DNA of 64,000 bases from Herbaspirillum frisingense GSF30 (lineage in GTDB: Bacteria > Pseudomonadota > Gammaproteobacteria > Burkholderiales > Burkholderiaceae_D): positions 1 through 64,000 of the forward strand of contig NZ_AEEC02000019.1 in assembly GCF_000300975.2 (NCBI RefSeq), read 5' to 3'. Position numbers and translations under genes: made by a program. The notes beneath the pieces were generated by a model. That model saw only the letters and a program-made list of their open reading frames with translations, had not been told where the DNA came from and made no database searches. This document shows, in pieces, positions 44,237 through 53,413 of the stretch (the first letter of the stretch is position 1; each line of letters starts with the position of its first letter).

Positions 44237-44262
44237 CGCCGCTGCACAGACAGCGGCGTTTT
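44237..44262 (+). terminator. terminator of the diguanylate cyclase gene
   Basis: CGCCGCTG (44237-44244) pairs with CAGCGGCG (44251-44258), followed by four T. Confidence 0.75.
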
Positions 44263-44303
44263 CATGTCAGCGCCCTAGCACCTGACGCGCTACCCGACGG
44301 TGC

Positions 44304-45530
44304 TCATGTGCCTTCGCCGGGTGAGCGCATCAGATGCAGCGCCACCAGCATCGACAATCCCACCAGGACCGCTCCCGCCAGATACACGCCCTGCACCCCC
44401 ACCTGGCTGGCCAATGCGCCGGCCAGGGGGCTGGTGATGCCCAGCGACAGATCAAGGAAGGCCACGTAGGCGCCCATGGCCAGGCCACGGGTCTGGGGTG
44501 GTGCGCGACGCATCGCCTCCACGCCGAAGCCGGGGAAGGCCAGCGAATAGCCGAAGCCGGTCAGGGCTGCACCGGCATAGGCCAACGCGCTGGCATCAGC
44601 CTGCCAGATCAGCAACTGACCCAGGGCTTCGATCAGCACGCAGACCAGTGCCACCCTGGCGCCACCGATGCGATCAGGCAGATGCGAAAACAGCAGGCGG
44701 GCGATGATGAAGGCCACGCCGAAGCTGGTAAAGGCCAGCGAAGAATCGCCCCAGCCACGCGCAGCGAACAGCAGCGCGATGAACGCCGTGATGACACCGA
44801 ATCCGACACTGGACAGGGCCAGCCCCAGCCCAGGCTGCCATACCGCGCCCAACACCTTGTAGAAGGGCGTGCGACGACTGGCGCCGGGTGCCACCGGGCG
44901 CAGGCCGGCGATGAGCGCCAGTGCCAGCAGGGCAATGGCCAGGCTCACCATGCAGATGCCGGCAAATCCATACACATGGCTGACCGCCACCCCCAGCGGC
45001 GCCCCGCAAGCCATGGCGGCATAGATGGCGATACCCAGCCAGGCCATGACCTTGCCGCCATGCTGCGGGCCGACCAGCGCAATGCCCCAGCTCATGGTGC
45101 CGGTGACCACCAGGCTCTCGCCCAGGGCCAGCACCACGCGGCCGACGAGCAGGACCAGCACCGACAGCGCAGGTCGATCCAGCAGGGCCAGGGAAGCAAG
45201 ATAGATCAGCGCCGAAACCGCAGCGGCGATGAAGCCCATGACCACCGCGCGCTTGGCCCCGTGCATGTCGGCCTGGTTGCCGGCCCAGGCACGGGACAGC
45301 AGGGCTGCCGCGAACTGTGCGCCGACCACCACGCCGACCATGGTGGCATTCATGCCCAGGGCATCCTTCAGATGCAGGGGCAGTACCGGCAACTGCAGGC
45401 CGATGGTGAGAAAGGCGATGAAGACCGCCAGCGTCAGCGGGGCGAGCCTGAGAAAGACGATGAAGGACGCCGCGCCGGGGCTGGCCAGCGGCGTCAGGGA
45501 AGCAGGCTTGTCAGCCGGTTTGATAGTCAT
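44304..45530 (-). CDS. MFS transporter, YhhS/YfcJ type
   Basis: Major facilitator of 408 residues with 12 membrane segments. LPVLPLHLKDALGMNATMVGVVVGAQFAAALLSRAWAG, RVVLALGESLVVTGTMSWGIALVG and the middle segment resemble the YhhS/YfcJ (UPF0226) exporters. AAGGA lies upstream of the ATG at 45530; the longer frame to 45632 crosses regulatory DNA. It is divergent from a TetR gene, so it is probably a drug or metabolite exporter under its repression. Confidence 0.9.
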   Translation of the reverse strand: MTIKPADKPASLTPLASPGAASFIVFLRLAPLTLAVFIAFLTIGLQLPVLPLHLKDALGMNATMVGVVVGAQFAAALLSRAWAGNQADMHGAKRAVVMGFIAAAVSALIYLASLALLDRPALSVLVLLVGRVVLALGESLVVTGTMSWGIALVGPQHGGKVMAWLGIAIYAAMACGAPLGVAVSHVYGFAGICMVSLAIALLALALIAGLRPVAPGASRRTPFYKVLGAVWQPGLGLALSSVGFGVITAFIALLFAARGWGDSSLAFTSFGVAFIIARLLFSHLPDRIGGARVALVCVLIEALGQLLIWQADASALAYAGAALTGFGYSLAFPGFGVEAMRRAPPQTRGLAMGAYVAFLDLSLGITSPLAGALASQVGVQGVYLAGAVLVGLSMLVALHLMRSPGEGT

Positions 45531-45641
45531 GGTATGTCCTTGGAGATAGACGAGGTGAGGATGCCTGCCGGGCCTGCACCGTTCCGATTGAAGGTCGCGA
45601 CCACCCAGGCTAGAATGCGACGAATCCGTCACATCCTGTCG

Positions 45642-45659
45642 ATACGCAGTATGCGATCA
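45642..45659. promoter_or_regulatory. candidate TetR operator between MFS and tetR
   Basis: GAT-a-CGCA-gta-TGCG-ATC is an inverted repeat with one extra base in the left arm, 48 bases before the tetR start. A shorter GACG-N4-CGTC lies at 45620-45631. Confidence 0.4.
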
Positions 45660-45706
45660 TTTCGTCAGGTTTTCCATTCGCATTCCCTACGACCACTTCC
45701 TGCACC

Positions 45707-46339
45707 ATGCCCAAGCCCCGCCGCCCCCAGATTTCCCTGCGCAAGACGCCGCAGCAGGCCCGCTCGACCGAGCTGGTCGCCGCCATTCTCGAAGCGGCTG
45801 TTCAGGTTTTGCTACGCGAGGGGGCGCAACGGTTCACGACCGCGCGGGTGGCCGAGCGGGCCGGTGTGAGCGTGGGATCGGTGTACCAGTATTTCCCCAA
45901 CAAGGCAGCCATCCTGTTCCGTCTGCAGGCCGACGAATGGCAGCAGACCACCGGGATGGTGCGCCAGTTGCTGCAGGACCAGCGCAAGCCGCCGACCAGA
46001 CGGCTGCGGGAACTGGTACATGCCTTCATCCGCAGCGAATTCGAGGAAGCCCAGGTCCGGCTGGCGCTGGCCGATGCGGCGCCGCTCTATCGCGATGCGG
46101 TGGAGTCCGAAGCCTTGATCCAGGAATGGGATGCGATCATCGCCACCTTCATGCGCGAGGCCCTGCCGGGCGTGCCGACACCGCGACGCAAGCGCGCCGG
46201 CGAACTGGTGATGACCACGCTCTCTTCGGTGGGTGAACATCTCTCGCGCAGCGCGCAACAGCCCAGGGCCGTCCGCGCCTATGGCGAAGCCATAGCCGAC
46301 ATGTTCTGTGCGTATCTGGAGAGCCTGCAGGTGCGCTGA
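45707..46339 (+). CDS. TetR-family transcriptional regulator
   Basis: TetR repressor of 210 residues. The HTH (about 20-68; AAILEAAVQVLLREGAQRFTTARVAERAGVSVGSVYQYFPNKAAIL) is followed by an alpha-helical ligand domain. It is divergent from the MFS gene. Its stop codon abuts the convergent LacI stop codon exactly (TGATCA at 46337-46342). No Shine-Dalgarno site is seen. Confidence 0.93.
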   Translation: MPKPRRPQISLRKTPQQARSTELVAAILEAAVQVLLREGAQRFTTARVAERAGVSVGSVYQYFPNKAAILFRLQADEWQQTTGMVRQLLQDQRKPPTRRLRELVHAFIRSEFEEAQVRLALADAAPLYRDAVESEALIQEWDAIIATFMREALPGVPTPRRKRAGELVMTTLSSVGEHLSRSAQQPRAVRAYGEAIADMFCAYLESLQVR

Positions 46340-47362
46340 TCAGCCCTTGCGCTTGCGTGGCGCTGCGGTCGAGGCGCGCTCCACCAGTTGCGGCGTGGCG
46401 GTCACCCGCATCACCGGCGAAGGACTGCGGCGCTCGATCAGCGCCAGCAGCAGATCGATGGACATGCGCGCCGCCTCTTCGGTCGGCACTGCCACCGTGG
46501 TCAAGGCCGGACGCGAGACCCGCGCCCACTGGATATCGGTGATGCCGGTGACGGAAATGTCACGCGGTACGTTCAGCCCGAGATCGGCGATGGCATTCAT
46601 CGCGCCCAGTGCCGGCAGGTCATTGCTGGCAAAGATGGCGGTCACCTGTGGATGTTCCTTGAGCAATTCCATGGTGGCGCGATAGCCGGCCTCGACGGTG
46701 TCGTTGATGTAACGGGTGCGCTGCAGCGGGTGCTTGTGACCGGCCTGCGCGCAGGCGCTGGAAAATCCGCGATAGCGTTCGGCATGGATGCCGCTTTTCT
46801 TGCTGCCCACCAGCGCGGCGAAACACTGGTGACCCAGCCCCAGCAGATGACGTGCGGCGATTGCGCCGGCCTCATGGAAGTCCACTGCGATGCAGGGCAG
46901 TTCCGGCGGCGCATCGGGCTTTTCCCACATGCATAGCACGACCGGTGCACCGCGCTGTTCGGTCTTGCGCAGCTCATCCATGGGCAGGTTGGCATTCATG
47001 ATCAGCACACCATCGGACAAGGTGCCGGCGATCTGGTCGAGATAGGCGCGGCCAATATCGGGATCGTCATTGGTGTTGCAGACGATCAGGAAGCGGCCAC
47101 GATCACGCGCGGCACGTTCAGCGGCCAGGGCGAACTCGGGATAGAAGGGGTTGGCGATGCTGGAGACCACCAGCGCCAGCGTCGGCGCCCGTCCCTCGGC
47201 CAGTGCGCGCGCTGTCAGGTGCGGCCGATAGCCGAGCTGGGCAACTGCGTCCAGCACACGCTGGCGCGTCTGCTCGCCGACCTTGCCGCGCTGGCGCAGG
47301 ACGTTGGAGACGGTGGCCGAGGTGACACCGGCCAGACGGGCGACTTCGGATAAGGTGGTCAT
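46340..47362 (-). CDS. LacI-family transcriptional regulator
   Basis: LacI/GalR regulator of 340 residues. The HTH plus hinge (1-58; TTLSEVARLAGVTSATVSNVLRQRGKVGEQTRQRVLDAVAQLGYRP) is followed by a periplasmic-binding-protein-like sugar domain (60-330). It is divergent from the beta-galactoside ABC/GH42 operon. A perfect TTAAGCGCTTAA palindrome in the shared region is the expected operator. Confidence 0.94.
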   Translation of the reverse strand: MTTLSEVARLAGVTSATVSNVLRQRGKVGEQTRQRVLDAVAQLGYRPHLTARALAEGRAPTLALVVSSIANPFYPEFALAAERAARDRGRFLIVCNTNDDPDIGRAYLDQIAGTLSDGVLIMNANLPMDELRKTEQRGAPVVLCMWEKPDAPPELPCIAVDFHEAGAIAARHLLGLGHQCFAALVGSKKSGIHAERYRGFSSACAQAGHKHPLQRTRYINDTVEAGYRATMELLKEHPQVTAIFASNDLPALGAMNAIADLGLNVPRDISVTGITDIQWARVSRPALTTVAVPTEEAARMSIDLLLALIERRSPSPVMRVTATPQLVERASTAAPRKRKG

Positions 47363-47723
47363 GGCTGCATGGAGTTGGAAGCCCTCGCATTCAATCCGCT
47401 TATGTCGGGCTTGTCAACGCAGTCCACCATCACGGCGCGTGCCAATCCCGCGGCGGCTGACAAATTCCTGTCGGCCTGCGGTTACAGGATTGTTGTTGCA
47501 GGGCCGATTCAAGATGGGTATGATCGACCGAAATTATTTGCCGCCACCAAGGCGGCAACGCGATCAGAACAACGACGTGGAGACAACCCCGATTGCACAC
47601 AGGAAACTCAGGCGATCTTTTTTTTGGATAGTTTGATTAAGCGCTTAACCTTAGGCTCGACCTGACGTCCGCCCTGCCCTTGCGGCGTCCTGCCCTGCAA
47701 TCCATTTCTGTAAGGAAGACGTG
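47363..47723. other. 361-base divergent regulatory region (lacI / beta-galactoside operon)
   Basis: No gene supported. It includes an 8-base inverted repeat TTGCCGCC/GGCGGCAA at 47538-47558, TTGCAC at 47594-47599, an eight-T run near 47619-47626 and the operator palindrome at 47638-47649. Confidence 0.6.
47638..47649. promoter_or_regulatory. LacI-type operator palindrome
   Basis: TTAAGCGCTTAA is a perfect palindrome with the central CG and flanking AA/TT typical of LacI-family sites. It lies 74 bases before the ABC ATPase start, where bound repressor would block transcription. Confidence 0.7.
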
Positions 47724-48887
47724 ATGGCCAGCATCAGCTTGCGTGCAGCACAAAAAGCCTACGGCGATGCGCCGCCGGTGATCCGCAATGTGGACCTCGA
47801 CATTGGCGAGCATGAATTCTGTGTCTTCCTCGGCCCTTCCGGCTGTGGCAAGTCGACCCTGCTGCGGGTGATCGCGGGGCTGGAAGACCTCTCCTCCGGT
47901 GATCTCTTCATCGGCGGGCGCCGTGTCAACGATGTGCCCTCGGCACAGCGCTCGGTGGCCATGGTGTTCCAGAGCTATGCGCTGTTCCCGCACATGACGG
48001 TGTTCGAGAACATGAGCTTCGGGCTGACCCTGGCCAAGCTGCCCAAGGTCGAGATCGAGCAGAAGGTGCGCGAGGCCGCACGCATCCTGCAGCTGGAAGA
48101 ACTGCTGCAGCGCAAGCCCAAGGAATTGTCGGGCGGCCAGCGCCAGCGGGTGGCGATCGGACGTGCCATCGTGCGACGTCCGGGCGTGTTCCTGTTCGAC
48201 GAACCGCTGTCCAACCTGGATGCCACGCTGCGCAGCCAGACCCGCATCGAGATCGCCCGCCTGCACCGCCAGTTCGAACAGGCCAGCGTGGTCTATGTCA
48301 CGCACGATCAGGTCGAGGCCATGACCCTGGCAGATCGCATCGTGCTGCTGCATGCCGGAGCCGACACGCAACGCTTCGGCAGCATCGCCCAGGTCGGTAC
48401 ACCCATGGAGCTGTACCACCATCCGCGTAACCGCTTCGTGGCCGGCTTCATCGGTTCGCCGCGCATGAACTTCCTGCCGGTGCAGGTGGTTGGCGTGCAG
48501 GACCAGGGCATCCTGGTGCGCCTGACCAGCAGCGACGAGACCGTGCTGGTGGCCGCGCAGGGCGCCGTACAGCCGGGCCAGATGCTGACGCTGGGCGTGC
48601 GTCCCGAACATATGGAGATCGGCCATGGCAGCCCTGGTGGCCAGCAGAGCCCGTACGGCATCACCCGTGAGGTGGTGTTGGTGGAACGCCTGGGCGAGCA
48701 GACCTACGTGCATCTGGATGAGCCAGCCGGCCAACCCCTGGTCGCCAAGGCGGCGGGGGATGCCCACATCGCCCGTGGCGAACGCCTGCGCGTCTCGGTG
48801 TCTCCCGACTGCACCTATCTCTTCGACCAGGACGGCGTGGCGCTGGCGCGCAGGCAGCCTGCTCCCGGTCTGGCTGCGGCGGCCTGA
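47724..48887 (+). CDS. sugar ABC transporter ATP-binding protein (MalK/UgpC type)
   Basis: ATPase of 387 residues that drives sugar import. Walker A GPSGCGKST is at 37-45, followed by a Q-loop (VFQSYALFPHMTV), the signature LSGGQRQRVAIGRA, Walker B VFLFDEPLSNLDA and the H-loop THDQ. The C-terminal TOBE/MD domain (about 240-375) is typical of MalK/UgpC. The GTG at 47721 is also in frame, but AAGGA is 7 bases before the ATG at 47724. It is the first gene of the operon. Confidence 0.95.
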   Translation: MASISLRAAQKAYGDAPPVIRNVDLDIGEHEFCVFLGPSGCGKSTLLRVIAGLEDLSSGDLFIGGRRVNDVPSAQRSVAMVFQSYALFPHMTVFENMSFGLTLAKLPKVEIEQKVREAARILQLEELLQRKPKELSGGQRQRVAIGRAIVRRPGVFLFDEPLSNLDATLRSQTRIEIARLHRQFEQASVVYVTHDQVEAMTLADRIVLLHAGADTQRFGSIAQVGTPMELYHHPRNRFVAGFIGSPRMNFLPVQVVGVQDQGILVRLTSSDETVLVAAQGAVQPGQMLTLGVRPEHMEIGHGSPGGQQSPYGITREVVLVERLGEQTYVHLDEPAGQPLVAKAAGDAHIARGERLRVSVSPDCTYLFDQDGVALARRQPAPGLAAAA

Positions 48888-48959
48888 ACCACGGGCTGCG
48901 GCCGCGACCACTGCCGCACCTCTCCTTCCACGCTTCACTACCGCTAAGGAATCACGACC

Positions 48960-50936
48960 ATGTCGTTACGATTGGGAGTCTGTTACTACCCTGAACATTG
49001 GCCCGAGGCCATGTGGGAAAGCGATGCGCAACGCATGCAGGCGCTGGGCATCAAGCAGGTGCGCATCGGCGAATTCGCCTGGAGCCGCATCGAACCGTCG
49101 CCGGGCGACCTGCGCTGGGACTGGCTGGACCGCGCCATCGACGTGCTGGCCCGGCATGGTCTGGAGGTGGTGATGTGCACCCCGACTGCGACGCCACCCA
49201 AGTGGCTCATCGACCGTCATGACGATGTGCTGGCAGTCGATGCCCATGGCCGCGAGCGCGCCTTTGGCTCCCGTCGTCACTACGATTTCTCGTCCGACTC
49301 CTATTACGAAGAATCGCAACGCATCGTACGCCTGCTGGGCGAGCGTTATGGCCAGCACCCGGCCGTGACCGCCTGGCAACTGGACAACGAATACGGCTGC
49401 CACCAGACCGTGGTCAGCTATTCACCGTCGGCGCAGCGCCGCTTCCGCCAGTGGCTGCGCCAGCGCTACGGCAGCATCGACGCGCTCAACAGCGCCTGGG
49501 GTACGGTGTTTTGGAGCATGGAATATCGCAGCTTCGATGAGATCGATGCGCCCATCGGCACGGTGACCGAAGCCCATCCTTCCCATCGCCTGGACTACCG
49601 CCGCTTCGCCTCCGACGAGGTGGTGCGCTACAACCGCATGCAGGTCGAGATTTTGCGTCCGCTCTCGCCGGGTCGCTTGATGGTGCACAACTTCATGCAG
49701 ATGTTCCTGGAGTTCGATCACTATCCGGTCGCGGCCGACCTGGACGTGGCCACCTGGGATAGCTATCCGCTGGGCGCGCTGGAGGTGATGTGGTTCGACC
49801 AGGACACCAAGGCGCGCTGGCTGCGCACCGGTCATCCGGATTTCGCCAGCTTCAACCATGACCTCTATCGCGGCATGTCGGCCCAGCCCTTCTGGGTGAT
49901 GGAGCAGCAGCCGGGGCCGGTGAACTGGGCACATTGGAACCCGCATCCGCTGCCGGGCATGGTGCGTCTGTGGAGCTGGGAAGCCTTCGCCCACGGCGCC
50001 GGCTGCGTGTCCTACTTCCGCTGGCGCCAGTGCCCGTTCGCGCAGGAACAGTTGCATGCCGGCCTGAACCGTCCCGACAATCGCCTCGACGTGGGCGGCG
50101 CGGAGGCCGAGCGCGTGGCGCAGGAAATCCTCGCGGTCGAAGCCAGCCATGGTGCGCTGGCACAGCCACGCGGCAAGGTGGCGCTACTGTTCGACTATGA
50201 CGCCAAGTGGCTCTTCGAGATCCATTTCCAGGGTATCGACTTCGAATATGCGCACTTCGCCTTCGACTATTACTCCACCCTGCGTGCGCTGGGGCTGGAT
50301 GTGGACATCGTGCCGCTGCACGCGAACCTCGATGGCTACGCCATGATCGTGGTGCCGCCGCTGCCCATCGTGCCGGACGACCTGCCGGGTCGCATCGCGA
50401 AAAGCGGCGCGCAGGTGGTGTTCGGTCCGCGCAGCGGTTCCAAGACCGGCTCGCTGCAGATTCCCGACACGCTGCCGCCGGGCTCCCTGCAAGAGTTGCT
50501 GCCGATGCGCGTCTGGCGCGTGGAATCGATGCGTCCCAACGTCAGCGAGCCGGTGCAATGGGGTAGCGAACAAGGACAGGGCCGCTACTGGCGCGACCTG
50601 ATCGAAGCCGATGGCGATGGTCTGCAGACCATCGCCCGCTTCGGGGATGGCCACCCCGCCATCGTGCGCAAGGAACGGGCCCATTATCTTGCCGGCATCT
50701 TCGATAGCGGGTTGACCACGCGCTATTTCGAAGAGGTCGCACGCGCCGCCGGGTTGACACCCCAGCGTCTGCCAGAAGGCCTGCGCCTGCAGCAGCGCGG
50801 CGGCCTGCAATTCGCTTTCAACTACAGCGATGCGCCGATACAGCTGCCGCAGACCGATACCGCACAGTTCCTGGTGGGACAGGCCCGCCTGGAACCGCAG
50901 GGCGTGGCGATCTACCGCAGCAGCAAACCCGATTAG
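48960..50936 (+). CDS. GH42 beta-galactosidase
   Basis: Glycoside hydrolase family 42 enzyme of 658 residues. It starts with the family pattern LGVCYYPEHWPEAMWESDAQRMQALGIKQVRIGEFAWSRIEP. The acid/base Glu144 is in LDNEYGC and the nucleophile Glu315 in WVMEQQPGPVNW. The trimerisation and C-terminal beta domains follow. No signal peptide is present, so galactosides must be imported first, which fits the surrounding ABC transporter genes. AAGGA precedes the ATG. Confidence 0.94.
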   Translation: MSLRLGVCYYPEHWPEAMWESDAQRMQALGIKQVRIGEFAWSRIEPSPGDLRWDWLDRAIDVLARHGLEVVMCTPTATPPKWLIDRHDDVLAVDAHGRERAFGSRRHYDFSSDSYYEESQRIVRLLGERYGQHPAVTAWQLDNEYGCHQTVVSYSPSAQRRFRQWLRQRYGSIDALNSAWGTVFWSMEYRSFDEIDAPIGTVTEAHPSHRLDYRRFASDEVVRYNRMQVEILRPLSPGRLMVHNFMQMFLEFDHYPVAADLDVATWDSYPLGALEVMWFDQDTKARWLRTGHPDFASFNHDLYRGMSAQPFWVMEQQPGPVNWAHWNPHPLPGMVRLWSWEAFAHGAGCVSYFRWRQCPFAQEQLHAGLNRPDNRLDVGGAEAERVAQEILAVEASHGALAQPRGKVALLFDYDAKWLFEIHFQGIDFEYAHFAFDYYSTLRALGLDVDIVPLHANLDGYAMIVVPPLPIVPDDLPGRIAKSGAQVVFGPRSGSKTGSLQIPDTLPPGSLQELLPMRVWRVESMRPNVSEPVQWGSEQGQGRYWRDLIEADGDGLQTIARFGDGHPAIVRKERAHYLAGIFDSGLTTRYFEEVARAAGLTPQRLPEGLRLQQRGGLQFAFNYSDAPIQLPQTDTAQFLVGQARLEPQGVAIYRSSKPD

Positions 50937-50965
50937 GCAGGACGCCGGCCTCACTCTGGAAGAAC

Positions 50966-50989
50966 GCACGGCAGCCGCGGCTGCCGTGC
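50966..50989. repeat. perfect 24-base GC-rich palindrome inside the operon
   Basis: The 24 bases from 50966 (GCACGGCAGCCG) read identically on both strands. It lies 29 bases after the GH42 stop and 123 bases before the binding-protein gene. No T-run follows. Confidence 0.8.
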
Positions 50990-51112
50990 ACAAGCAGGCA
51001 AGAGACCTGCGCAAGATGGGCAAAGAACCTGGCAGAACTGAAAAAGAAGCTGCGCAGGTCGGTCACAGCATCGACAACGCAGCTGTTTTGAAACCAACAT
51101 TCGGAGACGACA

Positions 51113-52357
51113 ATGAACAAGATGATTCGCATGACCGTGATCGCCGGCTGCCTGGCCGCATCCGCCTGGAGCAGCGCCGCCATGGCCGGCACCCTGGCCG
51201 TCAACATCGCCTACAAGGGGGCGGTCCAGCGCGCGGTATGGCAATCGACGATGGATGAATTCAAGAAGGCCAACCCGGACGTGGACATCAAGGCCTCCTT
51301 CATCGAGGAAGAAGCCTACAAGGTGCAATTGCCGGGCTGGCTGTCGACCCAGGCGCCGGACATCATCAACTGGCACAACGGCGAGCGCATGGCCTTCTAC
51401 GCCAGCCGCGGCCTGCTGGAAGACCTGAGCGAAGACTGGAAGAAGAACGGCTGGGACAGCACCTATGCTTCCACCAAGGAAGCCTCGTCCTGGCAGGGCA
51501 AGCAGTATTCGGCACCGACCGTCTACTACTCCTGGGGCATGTTCTACCGCAAGGACCTGTTCAAGAAGGTCGGCATCGCCAGCGAACCCAAGACCTGGGA
51601 TGAATTCCTGGAAGCCTGCAAGAAACTCAAGGCCGCCGGCATCGCCCCGGTCGCCGTCGGTGGTCGCGACGCCTGGACCCTGGCCGGCTGGTTCGATTAC
51701 CTCGACCTGCGCATCAACGGCAATGCCTTCCACCAGCAGCTGATGGCCGGCGACGTCGCCTACACCGACCCTCGGGTGAAAAAGGTCTATACCGCCTGGA
51801 AGAGCCTGATCGACAACAAGGTCTTCATCGACAACGCCCTGTCCTACGACCTGGACGGCGCCCAGCCCTTCCTGTTCCAGGGCAAGGCCGCCATGATGCT
51901 CATGGGCACCTTCATCGCCAAGGGCTTCCCGGCCAAGCTGGCACCGGAGATGGGTTACTTCCAGTTCCCCATCATCGATGCCGCCGTGCCGACGGCCGAG
52001 GAAGGTCCGACCGAATCGATCCACATCCCGGCCAAGGCACGCAACAAGGCCGATGCGCACCGCTTCATCGCCTTCGTGGGAACACCCGCCATCAGCGCCA
52101 AGCTGGCCGAGGGCCTGGGATCGCTGCCGGCCAACAGCAAGTCGCCGGCACCGAGCGACCCGATCTCGCGCATCGGCTTCGAGATCCTGTCCAATGCCAA
52201 GGGCGGCATCTCGCAGTTCTATGATCGCGACATGACCAAGGAAATGGCCGATGAAGGCATGAAGGGCATGCAGAAGTTCGTCAGCGATCCGAACAAGCTC
52301 GATGATGTCCTCAACGATCTGGAACAGGCCCGCAAGCGCATCTACAAGAAGTCCTGA
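51113..52357 (+). CDS. sugar ABC transporter substrate-binding protein
   Basis: Periplasmic family 1 extracellular solute-binding protein of 414 residues with a Sec signal peptide cleaved after about Ala25 (AMA-G). It has the lobed pattern of oligosaccharide binders (INWHNGERMAFYASRGLLEDLSEDWKKNGW, SAPTVYYSWGMFYRKDLFKKVGI, GKAAMMLMGTFI). GGAG lies 8 bases before the ATG. By context it binds a beta-galactoside. Confidence 0.94.
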   Translation: MNKMIRMTVIAGCLAASAWSSAAMAGTLAVNIAYKGAVQRAVWQSTMDEFKKANPDVDIKASFIEEEAYKVQLPGWLSTQAPDIINWHNGERMAFYASRGLLEDLSEDWKKNGWDSTYASTKEASSWQGKQYSAPTVYYSWGMFYRKDLFKKVGIASEPKTWDEFLEACKKLKAAGIAPVAVGGRDAWTLAGWFDYLDLRINGNAFHQQLMAGDVAYTDPRVKKVYTAWKSLIDNKVFIDNALSYDLDGAQPFLFQGKAAMMLMGTFIAKGFPAKLAPEMGYFQFPIIDAAVPTAEEGPTESIHIPAKARNKADAHRFIAFVGTPAISAKLAEGLGSLPANSKSPAPSDPISRIGFEILSNAKGGISQFYDRDMTKEMADEGMKGMQKFVSDPNKLDDVLNDLEQARKRIYKKS

Positions 52358-52442
52358 GCGCTGGCAGATAGAGACCCACCCGGGCCATTCCGGTCGCCGA
52401 CGGCGGCGGGAATGGCCCGCAGAAATTGAAGGAGACCCAGCC

Positions 52443-53393
52443 ATGCTCGCGCCCACTTCCGCCGCGCAGCCGCCTGCGACCGATGCAACGGCCACATCTG
52501 CCACATCTGCGGTATCAGCCACCCCGGCCAGCAGCCCGCAGCGCAGAGCCGCCCGTCGCAACCGTGCCGCCTTCTGGTTCCTGGCGCCGGCCTGCGTGAT
52601 GACGCTGGTCTATGTGCTCTATCCGATCCTGTACACCATCTATCTCAGCTTCTTCAGCTGGGATGGCATGACCGATCCCAGGTTCGTCGGCCTGGCCAAC
52701 TACGTCGAACTGTTCCACGCGCCGACCTTCTACACGGCGCTCAAGAACAATGTGCTATGGCTGCTGATGTTCCTGCTGGCGCCGCCCATGGGGCTGGCCA
52801 TCGCGCTCTACCTGAACCAGAAGATGCGTGGCATGCGCGTGGTGAAGTCGCTGTTCTTCGCGCCCTTCGTGCTCTCGGGGGTGGTGGTGGGACTGATCTA
52901 CAGCTGGTTCTACGATCCCAGCTTCGGCCTGCTGTCGTTGATCCTGGGCCAAGGCGTGCCGGTGCTGGGCGACGCCCGCTACGCCACCTTCGGCATCATC
53001 TTCGCGGCGCTGTGGCCGCAGACTGCCTATTGCATGATCCTCTATCTCACCGGGCTGACGGCACTGAACCACGACCAGGTAGAAGCGGCGCGCATGGAAG
53101 GCGCCAAGGGCTGGAGCATGCTGCGCTACGTGATCCTGCCGCAGCTGCGCTCGACCACCTTCATGGCCTTCGTGGTCAGCATCATCGGCGCGTTGCGCAG
53201 CTTCGACCTGATCTCGGTGATGACCAGCGGCGGACCTTACGAGAGTTCGACCGTGCTGGCCTACTACGCCTACGACCAGGCCATCAAGTATTACCGCCAG
53301 GGTTACTCGGCCGCGGTGGCAGTGACGCTGTTCGCCATCATGCTGGTCTACATCATCTACCAACTGCGCCGCATGCTGCGCGCCGAACGCTAA
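52443..53393 (+). CDS. sugar ABC transporter permease (MalF/UgpA type)
   Basis: Inner-membrane permease of 316 residues with six membrane segments after an Ala/Thr/Pro-rich cytoplasmic tail (1-35). The EAA loop EAARMEGAKGWSMLRYVILPQL contacts the ATPase. AAGGAG lies upstream of the ATG at 52443; the longer frame reads into the previous gene's end. Confidence 0.94.
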   Translation: MLAPTSAAQPPATDATATSATSAVSATPASSPQRRAARRNRAAFWFLAPACVMTLVYVLYPILYTIYLSFFSWDGMTDPRFVGLANYVELFHAPTFYTALKNNVLWLLMFLLAPPMGLAIALYLNQKMRGMRVVKSLFFAPFVLSGVVVGLIYSWFYDPSFGLLSLILGQGVPVLGDARYATFGIIFAALWPQTAYCMILYLTGLTALNHDQVEAARMEGAKGWSMLRYVILPQLRSTTFMAFVVSIIGALRSFDLISVMTSGGPYESSTVLAYYAYDQAIKYYRQGYSAAVAVTLFAIMLVYIIYQLRRMLRAER

Positions 53394-53413
53394 CGAAGAA
53401 AAGAGGGATCGCC

